Assembly (NCBI GenBank): GCA_028023455.1
Contig: JAQFVV010000073.1
Span: forward strand, 1,035,001 to 1,099,000
Length of the DNA stretch: 64,000 bases
Source of the DNA: Epiperipatus broadwayi
Lineage: Eukaryota > Onychophora > Udeonychophora > Euonychophora > Peripatidae
Direction: 5' to 3'
Under the pieces are notes generated by a model, which saw nothing but the letters and a program-made list of their open reading frames with translations, was not told where the DNA came from and made no database searches. Position numbers and translations under genes: made by a program. Of the stretch, positions 26,632-38,217 are shown piece by piece. Within the stretch, counting starts at the first letter, position 1. Every line of letters begins with the position of its first letter.

Positions 26632-26689
26632 ATTACAGATGTTTAATGATGATTATACAAAACCTTCTTACTTTGCTATACTGTATTTG

Positions 26690-27230
26690 AATTAGGTGCT
26701 GCAACAGTCTTTTTTTTCTGGAAAAACATAAGCATTTTGTCTTAGTGTAGTACTCCATTATAATCTATTTAAACATTCCCCCTCCAATACAGCAATCAAT
26801 AGTGTATGCATTTGTTTAGAAATTCTTTGAAATACCTTATATAATGTAAATGGGATCTGTCCTTCTCCCCCATCCCCATAAAAAGATGCCTAAGTTTTAT
26901 CAAATATTTTTTTAGGAAGCTTTATATTATTCATTAATATCAAAGCCCAATCTAAATACGATCTTATACTATTGGAATCTATAATATCATATCCAGCAAA
27001 CTGCAAAAAAATATTGACTGGTCTTTTGATAATGCCATCATATTTTTAAATTTTATGAAGCAGCCTAAAATTGGTAAGGAAAAAAGTCTTACTTTAATAC
27101 AATTATTAGATAACAATAAAAGTTTTCTGTAATCGTTTCACTGCAATGAAATATCCAATTTTTCAAATTTATTAAAAGCAGCAGTGGGAAATTGTAATCT
27201 GTGTTAATCTACCAATAAACAACTATGTTG
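26690..27230 (-). pseudogene. Unidentified coding relic
   Basis: Read on the minus strand with a few frame changes and stops, this stretch gives continuous protein-like sequence: FPTAAFNKFEKLDISLQ (about 27190), LPILGCFIKFKNMMALSKDQ (about 27080-27020), GYDIIDSNSIRSYLDWAL (about 26995-26942), then GDGGEGQIPFTLYKVFQRIS, KQMHTLLIAVLEGECLNRL, a stop, and QNAYVFPEKKDCC (down to about 26700). Non-repetitive composition and amino-acid balance differ clearly from translated AT-rich noncoding DNA. I do not recognise the family: it may be a processed pseudogene, a transposon protein or decayed exons. At least two in-frame stops and one shift at a T run mean it is not intact. Confidence 0.5.
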
Positions 27231-27348
27231 CTGTCCTAGGTTTTAAAAAATTATATTTCCAAGGAATTAAAGATATTTCTATCTTAAAAATATTTTGGAT
27301 TTGGAAATGGTAGAAGCACAAGAAGTGCAATTGGAGTGGCGATAATCA

Positions 27349-27349
<1 letters not shown>

Positions 27350-27385
<36 letters not shown>
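27350..27385. repeat. (TA)n microsatellite abutting the RTE 3' end
   Basis: TA run lying directly against the TGATGATGA tail of the RTE element. Confidence 0.95.
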
Positions 27386-27386
<1 letters not shown>

Positions 27387-29838
27387 TCATCATTATCAAC
27401 CATTATCAATCCACTGCAGGATGAAGGTCTCTCCAAGTTTAATCCATCTTCTCCGATCTTTAGCTTCTCTTCTCCACATCACCCCTACACATTTTCTTAT
27501 TTCATCCATCCATCTTACATGTGGTCTCCTTCTGGGTCTTTTAAAATCTCTTGGAATCCAGTTTAAAATTTCAATTGTCCATCTATTATCATCTCTTCTA
27601 GCAATATGTCCAGCCCAACTCCACTTCAATCTTTTAATTTTTTCAATGAGGTCAGTAACACCTGTTTGTTCTCTTACCCATACATTGCGTTTTCGATCTC
27701 TTCTTGTTACTCCCAACATACATCTCTCCATACTTCTTTGAGTGGTCTGAAGTCTCTGTATTGATCTTCTATTAAGTGTCCAAGTCTCAGATCCATAAGT
27801 AAGAACTGGTAAAACACATTTGTTAAAAACCTTTCTTTTCAAACACATAGGCATATTTCCTTTTAATATCAAGTTATTTCTACCAAAAGCACTCCAACCA
27901 AGTTTAATTCTATGATTAATTTCTTCTATTATGTTTCCATCTGTATTAATAATCTGACCAAGGTATTTGTAACTTTTAACTTCTTCTAATTCATCATAAT
28001 CAATCTTTATTTTCATATTTTGAGCAAATCGATTAAACATTACTTTAGTCTTTTTAACATTTATCTTTAGTCCTACTTTCCTACTTTCATCTGATAGCTC
28101 CTGCAACATTTCCTGCAGCTCGGAAGCATTATTTGCAAAAACAACTACATCATCTGCAAGATCTAAATGACTTAAATAATCTCCATTTACTTTCACTCCT
28201 TTAGTTTCCCATTTTAATCTACAAAATACTTCTTGCAGCACTGCTGTAAAAAGTTTTGGAGATATGGAGTCACCTTGTCTTACACCTTTCTCAATGTTGA
28301 CTTTCCCAGTATCATTATGTAATCTAATTGTTGCTGTTGCATTTTTATAAATATTCTTTAAAATATGACAATATCCTGGATCTATACCTTGATGATCCAA
28401 TGCTTTAATCACTGAAGAAATGTTTATAGAATCAAATGCCTTTTCATAATCTACAAATCCAAAACATAATGACAACTCATATTCATTTGTCCTTTCTATA
28501 ACTTCTCTCAATACTTGAATATGATCTACTGTACTAAAACCACTTTTAAATCCAGCTTGTTCTCTTGGTTGGTGAAAATCCAAGGTTCTCTGTAGACGAG
28601 TTGTAATTATCTTGGTAAAAATTTTATATAAAACTGATAAAAGGCTGATAGGTCTGTAATTTCTAATATCTTCTTTATCACCTTTTTTAAATATTAATAT
28701 TATTACTGCATTCTTCCAATCATCTGGTACATCTTTATCATTTAGACATTTGGTATATAACTTTGCTAATATTTTTTCTGTTTCTTCACCTGCTTCTTTT
28801 AATATATCAATTATAATTCCATCATTACCTGGAGCCTTTCCTTTTTTCATACATTTAATTGCATTTCTCACTTCTTCATTTAAAATTCTGGGCAATTCGG
28901 AAGATGTAATAGATATAGGAGGTACTTGTTCTTTATTACTATATAATTCTTGATAAAAATCTTCTACCAATTTCATAATGTCATCCCTCTTTTTAGTAAT
29001 AATTCCATCTTTTTGCCTTATTGCAGATATAAATTTCCTACCAATACCAAAATGTTGTTTTACATTCTTAAGACTTTTATTTTCTTCTACAGCTTTTCTT
29101 GCTAGTTCACAGTTATACTTTCTTATATCATTTTCAACTCTTTTCCGCACCATTTTACAAAATTCGAGATATTCAATTCTTTTTAATGCATCATTCTTGC
29201 ATATCTTCATATTCCTTCTTTTCTTCATAAGTTCTCTAGTCTCAGTAGAAATTTTATTAGTCAATTGCTGCTTTTTTCTACCAGCTATCTTTGTTGCAGT
29301 TTTTAAAAGTGTATCAGTTATTTTCATATTAATTTCATTCAAATCTGAATCATGTTCAAAATCTACTAATACTTGAAACTGATTTGTAAGTTCTAATTTA
29401 AATTCATTAGAATGTTTCTGAAGATTAGGAATATCAACTGTAAATATAGTTTTTCTTAATAATTTTTGTCTCTCTAGTTTTACATTAACATGTATCTTAC
29501 CCCTTACTAATCGATGATCACTTCCTGTGTTAAATTTATTAAGAACATTACAATCTTGAAATATGTATTTCCTGTTAGTCAAAATATAATCCAATTCTGC
29601 TGTACCTTCATTTGGATGCTTCCATGTCCATTTCCTTCTAACATTTTTCTCAAAAAAAGAATTCATAATATAAAGTTTTTCCTTCTCTGCAAACTCCACA
29701 AGTCTATGTCCTCTCTCATTTCTATTACCATAACCAAAATTACCTACAACACTTTCATCTTTCATTTGTTTACCAATTCTAGCATTAAAATCTCCCATAA
29801 CAATTTTAAAATGTTGTTTACTCTGATCAAAAGCCTTT

Positions 29839-29845
<7 letters not shown>
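27386..29845 (-). mobile_element. RTE-type non-LTR retrotransposon, 5'-truncated
   Basis: On the minus strand the element runs from the (TA)n tract at 29846 to a GATGATGATG-like tail at 27386. After the stop codon only about 10 bases of TGA/ATG units remain, so it has almost no 3' UTR and ends in a short simple-repeat tail, as RTE elements do. The 3' parts of two more copies lie at 36838 and 60181. The 5' end is lost at the (TA)n tract: the sequence beyond 29923 no longer resembles a retroelement. Confidence 0.92.
27396..29845 (-). CDS. RTE endonuclease-reverse transcriptase (5'-partial, otherwise open)
   Basis: Open for 800 codons from the ATG at 29798, and about 15 codons further upstream ([10 protein letters not shown]...) to the (TA)n tract, so that ATG is internal and the true N-terminus is missing. 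Numbering from that Met: the C-terminal part of an AP-like endonuclease (GDFNAR 2-7, ELDYILTNR 68-76, SDHRLV 93-98); reverse transcriptase with NYRPISLL (380-387), motif [10 protein letters not shown] (449-457), motif [12 protein letters not shown] (507-517), motif C LADD (547-550) and KYLGQII (611-617); then the C-terminal [11 protein letters not shown] box (730-740) typical of this clade. The product would nick target DNA and copy its RNA by target-primed reverse transcription. With no stop or frameshift in the RT it is the youngest coding sequence here and could supply RT in trans, though without a full endonuclease this copy is not autonomous. Confidence 0.93.

Positions 29846-29923
<78 letters not shown>
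29846..29923. repeat. (TA)n microsatellite at the RTE 5' break
   Basis: About 39 TA units replace the 5' part of the RTE. In the retained frame the junction reads into YVQKAF, so TATA-type codons may have seeded the expansion. Confidence 0.95.
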
Positions 29924-29926
<3 letters not shown>

Positions 29927-32900
29927 AACCTCCCTGATCTAACTGGTCATCAACGAATCATGCCGTACATTTTAGCGACTAAATTCTCATATGCAACCTA
30001 TGATACTCTCATTATAAAGAATATGGGCATAAAAAAACAAATGTAAAACTAACGAAATGATTCCTGTAATAAATAAAACTAGCGTGAAACTGTAAATCTA
30101 AAAAAGATCACATGGTGATTAATAAAGATAATAACTTGTGGTCAAACCAGCTTTGAAATCCACACAAACAAAATGTGATGAGTTAAATTTGATGTTCAGC
30201 AAACTAATAAATAATTAATAATTATATCTTTGGAATGATTATGAAAATTAAACTTATAAATGAAATAATAAGTAAATTATGATGTAGATGACTAAATGGA
30301 TGATGGAAAGAAATAATAATTAAATAGTGGAATGAAATGAGTCTAAGAATGAAGAGAAAAGAATGAAGATGCATGAAAATAATGAATGATTAAGATGATA
30401 ATAGAATAAGAGTTAATGAATAGTTAAGATGATAAAAGAATAAAAGTTAATGTATGATTAATCAATTATGGTAATAAATTAATGTCAAATGAGAATGAAT
30501 AACTAAAAGAATGATCAAGATGAAATTGAAGAACAATGTTAATGATGGATACTGAAATCTTAAACTATGACCTAATATGGTATTAAATGGTAAAAAGATA
30601 AGTTAAATACAAATAGGGATTTCAAGCTTGACACCACCAGAATATTTATCATGAAGTTAAAACAAATTATATATTTTATGCCAAAGGAGTAATTTACATC
30701 TCAAAGCTTAGTTAACTTTCATAAAACAGTGAAAGTAATTTATTTCAAGTCTAACTATAATAATTAATTATTATTATAAAATTTATTACAAATTTAAATT
30801 CTATCTTGAAACTTAACAACTAATTCTTCTCAGGGTTCTAACACTCAAAATCATTATACAAAATATATTTGGGTCAGTAAGAGGCATTTTACCACTACCC
30901 AAACATAATGAACATAACAGCTCTTAATATAAAATCAAATTAAGAACTATATTTAGCAGTTCTAAAGAAACCTTATAACTAATATAAACTTTAAAATTTA
31001 TGACTGGGAATGACTTTTTAATAATAAAAAAACAACAATAACTTACCAAATTCATTTTATTTGATAATGATAAACCATGTGATCAATATCAGTGAATGAT
31101 AGCTCTGCATGTTCAACTAAACCAATCAAATCAATATTATATTTATCTTTTAAGCTATTACTTAAAATAATCGGTACTCTAAGTTATTAACATTTTGATT
31201 ATTGTGTGATAAGGCATTAGATATACCACTAAATTACAAGACTTACCAAAATTATTATGATATAGCATAATATAGTTAATAGTACCATATTAGTTGATAA
31301 TGATTTCAATTTATAATCTTCTGATAGGTTGATAGCAATAACAATAATAGTGTATATATGTGGTAATTAGCAATAAGATTACAGGCAACCAAATAAATTT
31401 TTAAATACAACAAACTTTATTAACAATATTTACAAATTTTAATTTAGAGACAAGGCATGGAATAAAACTACTATATTAAAAGAAGTTATGGATGGGATAA
31501 TACTTGGTATCCCGTTGACTATATACTCAGTAAATGATATGACTCACTTATATAATGAAATTTAAAGTATCACTTATTACAATTTAGCTTACTTTAAAGA
31601 ATAAGATAATGAAACTTATGTAAACTAAACCAGCACTTAATTTACATTTAACAGTATATTTAGAACTTTAGGATATGCACCAAGTTTAAATTTAGAATTA
31701 AAAAAAATGATAAGGTATTGCATTCTCCTAAAGCCCTTCTATTTATCAGAATATGATAAGGGCAATTATCATATTCTGTGCGATTAATAACTGATTCAAA
31801 TTTGAAATGAATAGGATTGGTGCATTAAAGTACAAATAAACATTAAAAGTTAAATACACCTAGATCTCACTAAACATTACCTATGTCCATAACTCAATTA
31901 TTGAATACTTAACTGATCTTTCCAATATATTGTCAAAACATTATTGGATGAAGATGAATCCACACTGCCAATGTGCATCTCTTACTTTACATCTAAAATT
32001 CTACAATTACAAATAGATCTTGGTTTGGTCTGTCTATAACTGATGATGATCCTACAGCATTATAAACACTATTTCAATTAAGAAAACACTATAGTTAGAT
32101 CAGTGTTCCTAAATCTAACATTATTTTTATACTTGCTATATGATTTTGACCTATTATACTTCACCATACATGGTGGAAAAACTAACTCTATATCATCATG
32201 AGGGATTTAACACTAAAAAGGGAGACCTTATAAAACAACATGACAGTTGTATAATAATATGGCTAATTCTACTACCTCCTTATAGGTATATACCTGTGTG
32301 GGCCTTGCCTCATCATGAAAAAAATAGAATTCAGACCATGTATATCCTTTCTTTTTAAGATTATTTATGCTTATAAGCATTAATTACTACTTAGCCTCTA
32401 CCAATCTTTCCTCTCATGAAATCAGCAATAGGTGACTCTCCATCAGCCCATGCTCCATATTAATATTAATCTATTGGATGCCATTCTATTGGAACATCCT
32501 ATCAGCTAAAAACTATCACTAATCATTCTCAATATTATAGCAAGGTAAAACAATGCCAACAATCACAGTGGAAATATACATATTCCATTTCACACTGCAG
32601 AACCATTAATGTATCAACAGGCCCACCAAAATATACATGTCAAATGATCATTAATCATTTAAAATGACAACTATCCTTTTATTAGAGAGAGCACAACATA
32701 TTTAAGCAATAAAGATCAAACCTGCATTTGTATTCAAAGTGAACAAGTTCATTTCTATACAAAATTACAAAATGAAAAAGGCTTATATCAAATTTTCTTT
32801 TATATGAGAAAATAATCTGGGTCTTTAGTATATCTTTGACAATAATGTCTGTATATTCACCTCTTTAATAATATACATTAAAATTGGTTTTAAAATATGA

Positions 32901-35180
32901 GAGAAGTAAATATCTTTATCACTCTCTCTAGATAAACGATATATATAATTTCTGGTTTTCCCTTAACTAAAAAAAATGCATAGACATGAAATAGATGTAT
33001 ATTCCTTTTTTTTTCTCTACACATTTTTTTTCTTTAACCCAATATATATATTTTTCATGCCACAATAAAGTGTATATGTTTTAAAAACAAAATTTCCAAA
33101 CAACACATTATGTAAGTAATATACATAACACAGCAGTAATAAAAAAAAATAAGAGTACACTTTTATCCATTAAAGTTTATACAATTCATCCAAGTTATTC
33201 CATTGTTGTAAGTTAAACTCTGAATTAATATTGTGATGAGCAAACATTCCAGATAATGCATATATATATTTTATTATCCTGTTGGATGTATAATAAGCAA
33301 TATTCAATACTTATTCAAAAGCAAAAATTATTTGGTTTCTGTACCGATAATTAATAAGGCGATTAAAATTCCTGCTTCCAAGTGTATCATACTTAAAATT
33401 AGTTTATCCATTTTTCTGGAGATACTTTTCCTTAATAAATGAGTAGAATTTTATTCTACTTAATATATTTATTTATTTTTTTAAAACTCTTTGTTAAATT
33501 TATTCTTTTTTCTACAGTAGTATATATATCACAATCTTTAAACAATTGGGGTATTTTTAATATTGTAAAACCTTATTACAATGGTGTATATTTCTCAATA
33601 AAGCTTTAAAAGTAAATATTTATTTCATTCCATTCTTATTGGCAAAGTATGATGTGATTATTAATATTAACAATAATTTATCAAATTATAAATATGATAT
33701 CTTCAATATTTTAATGAAGCTGTAATCATTTATTTTTAACATTACACAAAATTGGAATGATGAAAATAGGCAGATGAGAATTGAGAATAAAATCACACAA
33801 TTATTTTTTTTAACTTTATTAGCATTATACGATATAAAATGACTTTTAATTTTATTTCTAATATCTTCTGAAATCTCTTTAAAACTATTTTGAATTTATT
33901 TTCTTGAAATTACAATTTTCCAAACGAACATCTGTTTTGCTTTACATTTACTAATGGCGTGAAAATACAAACATTATCAACTTTTTAGTCTACTTATAAA
34001 TAATTTGTGCATCATTTTCAAAGAAGAGATTTTAAAATATACACAACATAAAAGAAAAAGCTTACTTTTTTTTTAATTTTCCTGGTTTTGAAATAAAGTT
34101 TTATGAGAGACAGTTATAATGCACAAGGTTTCCATTTCTCTTCCAGTATAACTTCTCAGAATTATCAATCAATAGAAGAATGGTGTTTAAATGACTGCAA
34201 GGTTTTGAGATTTTCTATTCCAGCATTTGTAGATAGCAAGATATTATCATTTTATTGAATTAGATTCCAGAATTTTCTGATGTTTAGTTGTTTTTTTCTT
34301 TCTTATTTTAGATCAGTCTTGAATTTTGTGCTTGCTTAGTTCTTGTTTTCCTTAATTAGTCAACCCCCGCCCCCTACAGCTGGGTTAGATAATATATAGC
34401 ATGTTTTTATAATGCATTGTGGGAGTGAATTGGCCAATAATTTTAGTGTGAATAATTAATATTACCCCCTCTGGCTTTATTTTTAATAACTACCCATTAT
34501 GATTCAAGACAGCTTTAAATATACTACATAAAAATATGCTTAAGTAATTTACTATAACAATTCATTTTACAAGATTTAAAAATTTGATTTAATTATTTAT
34601 TTATTTCAATTGCTATTCAACAATAATAAAATAGCAATATTTTTATCTCCCAATTAATAGCAATATTTTTAAATCATTGTTTTAGTCTAATCAGAGCCTA
34701 GACTGGGTTTGAAATTTCATCTCCACTCAAGCAAATTTCCCAGTGCATTCAAAACAATCTTTATTGAAAGCCACTTGTTGAGATTTTAATGTCAAATATA
34801 TTATCATTTAAAATTTTGGATTATTTAATCCAGGGATCTAAATAAAAGATCACAATATGTTGTAATTTATCACGCTCAGAAGAAAAAAAATCACGTCCTA
34901 TTCTCACTTTAAACGAATACTGTAATATTTAAATCACACTTTGTACTATAAATTTTAAACTTCAAATGACTTTTAAGCAAAGCTGAAAATTATTACGTGA
35001 ATGTAAACCCATTCTGCAATTATAAATCGCAACAAAAATTCCAGCTCTTAATGTAGCTTTTAGCTATTTTTACCGGTAGTTAATAATTGTAAAGCTTTTT
35101 GTAAATTCTCAATTGCCGTAGCAACATCTTCGTACTGTAGTGCACTTCCAGCATATTTGCAGTATTTTTGCAAAATCCTC
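29924..35180. other. AT-rich DNA with no gene seen
   Basis: No coding motif or RNA gene recognised over 5 kb. Structured bits: a near-tandem pair of about 34 bp at 30391-30458 (TTAAGATGATAATAGAATAA and TTAAGATGATAAAAGAATAA), and a perfect hairpin at 31747-31778. The 72-codon frame at 32140-32358 has no domain. Confidence 0.5.
31747..31778. other. Perfect 12-bp hairpin
   Basis: CAGAATATGATA and TATCATATTCTG flank an 8-nt loop AGGGCAAT. It is too isolated to assign; it is not followed by a T run as a pol III terminator would be. Confidence 0.5.
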
Positions 35181-35181
35181 T

Positions 35182-35230
35182 GGTTGTAGTTGATATATAT
35201 ATGGTTGTAGTTGATATATATATATATATA
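35182..35230. repeat. Short tandem GGTTGTAGTTGATATATATA x2 plus (TA)n
   Basis: A unit of about 21 bp is duplicated immediately before the large hairpin and merges into TA repeats. Confidence 0.75.
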
Positions 35231-35231
35231 A

Positions 35232-35797
35232 ACAAAAAAAAGACTTATAAATCCAATAAATAATATTATATTTCAACTAGAGGACTGGTTTTCATCAGAA
35301 AGATAAAAAAAATACACAGTAAAATGGCGATAATCAAAAAATTACAGATTTGGTAAAAGATTAAAAATTTAACAAAACCCCCCTGATTGGTCACAAAATC
35401 TAACACAGAATATCTACCCAATCAATGACAAAATTCAATCAAAAAAAAAAAAAAAACTACATTCCCTCCTAAATTCTATTTAAATTAAAATAAATATAAA
35501 AATAAAAAATCCAAAATTAAAAATTAAAATATACATAGAATTTAAGCTTGATTAGGAGGGAATGTAGTTTTTTTTTTTTGTTTGAATTTTGTCAATGATT
35601 GGGTAGATATTCTGTGTTAGATTTTGTGACCAATCAGGGGGGTTTTGTTAAATTTTTAATCTTTTACCAAATCTGTAATTTTTTGATTATCGCCATTTTA
35701 CTGTGTATTTTTTTTTCTTTCTGATGAAAACCAGTCCTCTGGTTGAAATATAATATTATTTATTGGATTTATAAGTCTTTTTTTTTTTGTTTTTATA
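35232..35797 (+). mobile_element. Large hairpin element, arms about 240 bp, with hammerhead-like core
   Basis: Left arm about 35232-35472 and right arm about 35553-35797 are near-perfect reverse complements (CTACATTCCCTCCTAA / TTAGGAGGGAATGTAG, GTGACCAATCAGGGGGG / complement, GACTTATAAATCC / GGATTTATAAGTC); the spacer is about 80 nt. The right arm carries CTGATGA (35721-35727), helix AACCAG/CTGGTT with loop TCCT, then GAAA (35745-35748), which is a hammerhead core. A matching helix I is not evident, and in the left arm one pair of helix II is broken (CTAGTT). No coding capacity. High arm identity suggests youth or gene conversion between arms. TA tracts lie beside both ends. Confidence 0.78.
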
Positions 35798-35826
35798 TGT
35801 ATTTCCTTTGGTTAGTTTGTTATATA

Positions 35827-35828
<2 letters not shown>

Positions 35829-35880
<52 letters not shown>
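35829..35880. repeat. (TA)n microsatellite
   Basis: TA run about 30 bp beyond the right arm of the hairpin element. Confidence 0.95.
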
Positions 35881-35882
<2 letters not shown>

Positions 35883-35939
35883 TTATAAACATTACAAACA
35901 TAAAGCTAAACTAGTCAATATATAATTAAAATTACCCCA

Positions 35940-36078
35940 AATCCAAAATTCAAACAACCAGTAAAAAAATAATATTAAAACACAACCAAAGGTTTCACTG
36001 CTACAAGCAGACTTCTCAAGTGTAAAGAACCACAAAAACTACACAATATATATATAATATTAAACATTACCCACAAAT

Positions 36079-36114
<36 letters not shown>

Positions 36115-36120
36115 ACATTA
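35940..36120 (-). repeat. Penelope-type terminal fragment with degenerate hammerhead-like box, plus (TA)n
   Basis: On the minus strand 35991-36022 reads CTTGAGA, then AGT, a hairpin CTGC/GCAG with loop TTGTA, then TGAAACC. This is the CTGANGA / stem / GAAA order with the first box altered. It is followed by (TA)n at 36080-36113 on the plus-strand right side. Only suggestive of a decayed terminal repeat. Confidence 0.4.
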
Positions 36121-36837
36121 TTTGAGTTCAAGCTTGTATGATTTACAAAACTATCATACTGATATTTTGACTGGATCACATGGCCATGACCTGGGTAATG
36201 AATATTATAAAAATGGTTGTAGAGGCATTGTAGGCAATCATGTTTAGCAAGATTGACAGTTCCACCAATAGAAAGCAGGTACAGAAAATTTTAAAAAATA
36301 TTAAGAGGGAGATTAAATAATAGGAAAAATATTAGCGGGCATTCAGATTAATAGGTTTTAAAAATTCTCTCAAATAGAAACTAGTTTATGTGTGATCTTG
36401 TTTGTTGATACAATGTGGCCTCTTGAGGATTTCACTGGTTTCTATGATTTTACATTAGTAAAGAGTGTCATATCTGGATAGGTTCCTGGTGTTAGGAAAA
36501 TTATTATTGTAACCTTATCCATAACATAGAATAAAAGAGCCAATTGTGATAAGTTGCTGTTTACTTCCATTAACATGTACAATTTCTTTAGCACCGATTA
36601 TTTAAGATCAATCAGATAAAAAATATAGCTTCTCAATAACAAGATTCAGCTTACAACACTAGTTTTTAGTTGATTGCTTGCCTTGTTATATAACAAATAA
36701 AATATTTTTAAATAAATATATAGAAATTTTCATTAAAATTTCAATATTTACAAACAAACACACATGATATATGTACATATATTGTAATAATATATGGGTA
36801 TTCAAATCCATGTACTATACTGAATATGAATAAATAA

Positions 36838-38155
36838 CATCATCATCATCAGCATCATTTTCTGTCACTATCAAGCATGATGAAGATCTCTTTAAATTTG
36901 ATCCAATTTTTCTGATCTATAATTCCTCCACATTCCACCAATAGACTTTCTTAGTAAATCTATTCATCTCATATGTAGTGTTATTTTAAGTCATTTACAA
37001 TCTCTTAATATCTGGTTTAAGACTTCAAATTTCTCTCTATTATCATCTTTTCTAGTAACTTATCCAGATCAGCTCCATTTCAGTCTTTTAAATCTTTCAA
37101 TGATATCAAAAAGATATGTTTGTTCTTTCTCTCAACTATTTTACTTTTGATCCCTTCTTTTTGCTTTTATTATAACTTTTCTATACTTTCTGATTGATCT
37201 GAAGTGTTTTAATTTTTTTTGTTAATTGTCCAAGTCTCAGCTCCATAAATAGGAACTGATAAAACATGTACATTGAAAATCCTTCTTTTCAAATATGTAG
37301 ACATTATTTTTTTAATATTAAATTATTTCTACTAAAAGTTTTTCATACAAATTTAATTCTATGATTTATTTCATCCATTATATTTTTATCTGTATTAATA
37401 GCTATCAAAATATTTGTAATCATTCATTTTTAATTCATGATTACCAATCTTTATTATTTTCTGACAAAATTCATTGAATATTATTTTAGTCATTTTAATA
37501 TTTAGTCATACTTTCTTACTTTTATCTGATAATTTCTGCAACACTAATTGAAGCTCTGGAGCATTATTTGCAAAATCTTCATGATTTAAAAAATATCCAC
37601 ATATTTTTATTTCCTTATCTTCCTATTTTATTCCTGCATAAATACTATATCTTGTATTGAAGAGAAAGTATTCATTTATTATTATTAACACTCACAAAAG
37701 CGTATGCACAATTAGCTTGAAAGGCTGATATTAGAATGTAATACAATTGTAAACATGTACTATATAAAAATAAATGCTTATTTACATATGATTAATTTTC
37801 AGTTGGAGTGACATTTAGTAAATTCTAGACAATTTCACCGATGTCATTCATTCAGACATCGTATATAGTAATTTAAAGTGAGTGTTCCATCCTCACGCTT
37901 TCCTTGCCTGTACTTCATATTTGCTCATATATAAGCATTTGAGTTGCAGGAATAGGTGGATTCATTTTATTCCTGCATAAATACTATATATTGTATTGGA
38001 GAGAAAGTATTTATTTATTATTATTAACACTCACAAAAGTGTATGCACAATTAGCTTGAAAGGCTGATATTTGAATGTAAAAATACTTAATGTAAATCTT
38101 CTGCAAAATATTTTGAGATATATAATCATCCTGACAAACACTTAAAACACAAACC
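36838..38155 (-). pseudogene. Decayed RTE copy, interrupted by a nested element
   Basis: Starts with the same CATCATCATCATCA tail as the RTE at 27386 and follows its sequence on the minus strand with many substitutions, small indels and stops (identity perhaps 75%). It covers the C-terminal region and the RT back to motif C by 37630. The match then resumes at about 38078-38150 (CTTCTGCAAAATATTTTGAG against CTGCTGTAAAAAGTTTTGGA in the intact copy), so 37633-38077 is a later insertion. Much older than the 27-kb copy. Confidence 0.8.
37628..38080. mobile_element. Tandem (about 1.3 units of 342 bp) element nested in RTE
   Basis: A block of about 115 bp (from TTTATTCCTGCATAAATACT to GCTTGAAAGGCTGATATT) occurs at 37628-37741 and again at 37967-38080, period about 340, with about 225 bp of unique DNA between. 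That gives an LTR-like or partial-dimer layout. The middle contains a perfect 7-bp hairpin, CGATGTC/GACATCG, near 37842-37864. No coding capacity. It sits inside the RTE relic. Confidence 0.7.
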
Positions 38156-38157
38156 CC

Positions 38158-38217
38158 CACTTTTTAAAAAAAAATAAATGGGGGGGGTAAAAACCCCCCC
38201 CCGGGGGGGGGGGGGAG
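38158..38217. other. G/C homopolymer patch (possible artefact)
   Basis: Runs of A, G, C and again G (each 8-13 bases) with GGGGGG/CCCCCC abutting. In DNA this AT-rich the patch is out of place and resembles a consensus error. It lies at the end of the decayed RTE copy. Confidence 0.5.

Noticed and set aside
27336-29942. Plus-strand open frames across the RTE region
   Set aside because: Antisense shadows of the RTE reverse transcriptase on the minus strand, partly extended by (TA)n.
31747-31778. Transcription terminator or microRNA hairpin
   Set aside because: The stem is 12 bp only and there is no T run or longer precursor stem, so it is listed as a plain hairpin.
37628-38080. LTR retrotransposon (direct repeats as LTRs)
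   Set aside because: The repeats are only about 115 bp with 225 bp between; no primer-binding site, polypurine tract or coding was seen. A partial tandem dimer fits as well, so no LTR call is made.
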